From Sphagnum magellanicum (Eukaryota; Streptophyta; Sphagnopsida; Sphagnales; Sphagnaceae): DNA of 64,000 bases. A model generated the notes under the pieces. The model did no database searches, was not told the DNA's origin, and saw only the letters and a list, made by a program, of their open reading frames with translations. The DNA lies in contig CM038920.1 in assembly GCA_021904315.1 (NCBI GenBank), positions 18,414,001 through 18,478,000 on the forward strand. Reading direction: 5' to 3'. Below, one piece after another: positions 60,600-64,000 of this stretch (positions are counted from its first letter, which is position 1; every line of letters begins with the position of its first letter). The position numbers and the translations under genes were made by a program.

Positions 60600-62717
60600 A
60601 AATGCCATTGAAGCCTATTGACTAAACCTATATCCCATGGCCAACCATGGTAACTACAAGTCCCAATCTCAAATGTGGCCTTTTTGAAGGCCTTATTTCC
60701 ATAATCCTTGCTTCACCGTTTGCACCATTCCTTCAACCAACCCGTCTACCTCAAGATGATATCATGAAATAGTTCGTTGATCTATCAATGGCTTTTCACA
60801 CAAATCTTTAAAATCCCTTCAAAATTCCATACCTTGGTCGATGAAAACCTTGGCTAGAACACCAAACCTATTGAACATTTTATCTAAAAATGCATATGTA
60901 GATCCTTCACTGCTACAATTTGGCAAAGGCACCAATTCCAATCATTTGGAGAAATGTTCAGTCATAACCAAAACATAGCAATTATGTCAAGGTGTCAAAC
61001 TCAATGGGTCGACAAAATCCAAATTCCATTGATAACTTAGTCCCATAATTGGTAAAGGCTATAGTTGGGGTGTTGGTGTGTTGAATGATGCCCATACTCA
61101 ATCACACACCACACACTGAAAAACAAATTGTTGAACATGTAGTTGCATCCCATGCCACCAACATTATGTTTAAAACAAACTATAGGTCCATCGGAGCCCA
61201 AAATGGCCCAACTTTTCATGAGCATGCCATATAAGGCCTTCACTCTGCTCTACGCATGGTACTACCCATACTCACCCATTTTTTTGCACCCGTAATAAAT
61301 AATTACCTTCCCATTGAAATAATTTCACCATGTGGACAACCCGATCCTGCTCCTTGGGTGTAAATCCCATTGGAACCTCACCTCCTATAAATATGCCATA
61401 ACATGTAAAACTAAATGGATGTCTAGGGCACTATTGCCTTTTGATTCATCATCACTTTGGGAATTCTCGTCACTCATGTTACCGTAGGGTACATCCTTTT
61501 AACACCCCAACAAAATACACAGGTATGTAAAAGCATGCCATCCTAGCACAACTTCCAAATCCACCTCTCCATGCCACCTAGCATTTATGGTATCCTCCTT
61601 ATTAGAACTTGAGTTCTGATTCAACCCATCAACATCCCAATTAACCTTACTAGCCTTGTGAACAATATCGAAATTGTACTCCTATAGGATAAACACCCAC
61701 CTAGCCAACTTACTTATGAATTAATCTGATTCCATCAAAAAATTTAAGGGTTGGTGATCAATAACCAAAATAAATGGGCTACCATATAGATAGCACTTGA
61801 AAAAAAATTTCCCAAACAACAACGAAGCATTCCCCTTCATAGGAGTTATTCTTTGGCTTCTATCTTATTGTTGAAATGACTAGCATATTCCACCAAAAAC
61901 TCTCGATCACCATCATCTAATTGGGTAAGCACAACACCTAGCCCTAAGGTACTCCAATTAGTATGCAACTAAAAAGGTCATCCTTGAATGGGTCGTCTCA
62001 AGATGGGGGTTGAGGAAAGCTGAACCTTCAATTCCAAAAATGCATGTTCCTGCTCCTCACCCCAAACATAATCCTAGTCAATCTACATCAATTTAGTCAA
62101 TTTAGGTCTAGCAATGTTCCTAAAACCCTTGACAAACCTCTAATAATAATTACACAAGCTTAGGAAGGTTTGTAATCGGTTAACATTTGTAAGTGAGGGC
62201 ACTTGTGAAATGGCTTCAACCTTAGCCTTTTGTACCCCAATCCACCTTTATAAATCATATGACCTAGGTATTCCACTTGTGTTTGGAAAATTTGGCACTT
62301 GCCTAGATGAAGCTTAAGGTTATGATCCTTAAGTCTTCTGAATACCTCCTATAGTTGGTGCATGTGATCCTTTGATGTCGGGCTAAAGATAATAATGTCA
62401 TCAATGTAGCACTTGGAAAAATCAAGTCTTGCCAACACTTGATCCATCAGCCTCTAAAATTCTGAAAGGGCATCCTTCAAACCAAATGGCAAAAATCACC
62501 ATTGGTATAGACAATCCTTCCCATGAAGATCGATTCCCCAAAATGTCATTTTGACCTTGTTTCCCTCCTTCAATGGCAATTGATGATAGTTAGATTTTAA
62601 CTCCAAGGCACTAAAAACCTTGGCTCGACCAAGGGCGTCAAATATCTCTTTTAGTAAAGGCATGGCATACTTGTTTGAATGTGTGCATTTGTTGATTGGG
62701 CAATAATCCCCACACAC
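60600..62717 (-). mobile_element. Heavily decayed Ty3/gypsy element, antisense
   Basis: Minus-strand fragments occur in the Ty3/gypsy order. Reverse transcriptase block at 62496-62717 (GDYCPINKCTHSNKYAMPLL, then KVFSALELKSNYHQLPLKEG). Y-I-D-D-I catalytic motif at 62394-62408. RNase H-like block at about 61840-62073 (EEQEHAFLELK, then GLGVVLTQLDDGDREF). Integrase block at about 60700-60860 (KVFIDQGMEF, then VDGLVEGMVQTVK). Many stops and frameshifts separate them. It differs in sequence from the sense element at 1-3.6 kb, so they are different families or lineages. Ends and LTRs were not found; the element may extend from about 59.7 to beyond 63.9 kb. Confidence 0.85.
62496..62717 (-). pseudogene. 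Reverse transcriptase fragment of the antisense Ty3/gypsy element
   Basis: The longest open stretch of the decayed element (73 codons). It covers the RT fingers/palm motifs upstream of the catalytic site and ends in a stop at the KDCLYQW position, after which the same frame continues into FLPFG. It is not functional as it stands. Confidence 0.85.
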
Positions 62718-64000
62718 GCATCACTTCGTCCAATTGCTAAAAATATCCTTCTTGGTTGGCATCACTATGGCTGAAGCATAGTCACCTTTCAATAATTCCA
62801 CCAAGTTTGCATCTAGCAATTTTGTTATTTGAACTTGAACCAAAGCCCTTTCCATCTCACTCAACCTATAAGTCATTTCAAAATAGGATTATCATCCTCT
62901 AATACAATTCGAACCTCTCATCGTTTCAATTGCCCCAATTTTTTCAAATTGAAGGCAAAACAACCAATAGATATTGCAATAGTTGTCATATTTCCTATAA
63001 TTCATCTCTTGTAACCACATGACCAATATATGGCTCCCATGACTTTGTGGTCTTTTATACCTTCAACTAAGATGATAACAAATCCCCAACATTCGAAGTT
63101 GAGGGCGAAACTTGTGATTGTTATGTAGAAGATGGTGTAACACCAAAATGCCCTAGCACCCCCACATCAAGAACCTCCTTCCCATTACCCATAAATCAGC
63201 GATCCCATAAATGCCAAGGATGTCCCCCCCTTGCACCAACATAGTTGACCCAAATGTAGGTGCAACACAAGTAAAAGAAGGGTGGGTGGGTGTGAAAAAT
63301 TGTGTAAATTGGACCTTCTCAACCCAACAAAGGCTAAAGATCCATGTGAGATAAGTAAGATCCATAATTGGACCTAATATCTATCTATGAGGACCTTCGA
63401 AAATCCCTCACATGGTTGTGGTGCATGTGCAAAATCCCATAGTTCACTTTTGTTCATTAACATTGGGCTCTTCCATCTTGGATGAGTTGGCATCCCAAGT
63501 TATGCCTAAATTGCCATCCTGAAATGTGTGAGAATGCAAAAAACTTAAAAGAATAGGTAGTGCGGCTTGAGGTAGGCCAACCTTATTGACCACAACCAAA
63601 GGTGGTTGATCATCACGTTGATTGGTAGAAGAATGTCATCCTAGATCCAAAATGTCATCCACCAAGCATGCGGGTGACCTTGAAATGAGCCAATATGCAG
63701 TTTGAAGTACCTCTGGTGGAACTAGGTTAATCCATAGCCATTGAAAGCAGCAGGCACATGAACCGATTGCTACAACATCCACCTACACTAACTCCTTGAT
63801 CCAAGCCCAAGTTTATTGCCATGTGGCCAATATAGTTAATCGAGAATCCCACAAAGGTGGGACATTTTCCAACACACATGCACATGAATGCAGTTGAAAG
63901 GTCTACAAATATTACAACACTTGAACCAACTCCCATAATAACCCTGATTTGGTGTCTGAAAGTCCTTAACTTGTGTTAACATGTAATAAACCTTGACACA
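62718..64000. other. Probable upstream part of the antisense element, undefined
   Basis: By position this would hold protease and gag of the antisense element. I see isolated cysteine/histidine-rich stretches on the minus strand (around 63730-63930) but no clean CCHC knuckle or Asp-Thr-Gly protease motif. No host gene was recognised. Confidence 0.35.

Noticed and set aside
63727..63936. Minus-strand Cys/His-rich ORF as a gag zinc knuckle
   Set aside because: Cysteine and histidine spacing does not fit C-x2-C-x4-H-x4-C in any frame I read.
1..64000. tRNA, rRNA or known small RNA genes
   Set aside because: I did not see a cloverleaf with A and B boxes or any recognisable rRNA segment by eye. 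A tRNAscan-SE or Infernal run would be decisive.

Overview
The window looks like nuclear DNA of a land plant with a large, AT-rich, repeat-laden genome. The evidence is spliced genes with GT-AG introns, plant-only gene families (a GH35 beta-galactosidase with a C-terminal SUEL lectin domain, a DRB-type double dsRNA-binding protein, a SKIP14-like F-box protein, a rhomboid protease), Ty3/gypsy elements, MITE-like repeats and TTTAGGG-type telomere-like motifs. A seed-free vascular plant such as a fern would fit the repeats and the Myb/SANT-like pseudogene, but I cannot fix the species from sequence alone.

Layout. 1-3.6 kb: a decayed sense-strand Ty3/gypsy gag-pol cut off at the window edge. 3.6-26.8 kb: AT-rich intergenic DNA with minisatellites, four same-orientation copies of a ~310 bp dispersed repeat, three ~0.4 kb TIR elements beside a broken Myb/SANT-like gene, and a TIR element nested in a long CTAGGTTATGTAGG-type minisatellite. 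26.9-34.3 kb: a complete 19-exon beta-galactosidase gene (+) of 835 codons. 36.8-40.25 kb: a DRB2/3/5-like gene (+), 3 exons, 453 aa, whose last coding segment plus 3' flank is tandemly repeated four times. 44.5-45.8 kb: a two-exon SKIP14-like F-box gene (-), 391 aa, with a pyrimidine-rich leader. 48.4-52.35 kb: a composite satellite block (33-, 79-, 100-, 54- and 52-bp repeats and a 1.19 kb higher-order duplication). 54.1-55.0 kb: the 3' half of a rhomboid protease gene (-), with low-complexity palindromic repeats, a G-rich minisatellite and a poly(G)26 tract where its 5' exons would be expected. 55.9-64 kb: AT-rich DNA and a heavily decayed antisense Ty3/gypsy element.

The genes are unrelated housekeeping or regulatory functions: cell-wall galactan turnover, small-RNA biogenesis, SCF ubiquitin ligase targeting and intramembrane proteolysis. 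I see no operon-like system or gene cluster. The most unusual items are the tandem duplication of the DRB gene's 3' end, the repeat block abutting the incomplete rhomboid gene, the composite satellite block, and the upstream ORFs in the triplet-repeat leader of the beta-galactosidase gene. Exon boundaries were read by eye from splice consensus, reading frame and recalled family similarity; no alignment or transcript data were available.
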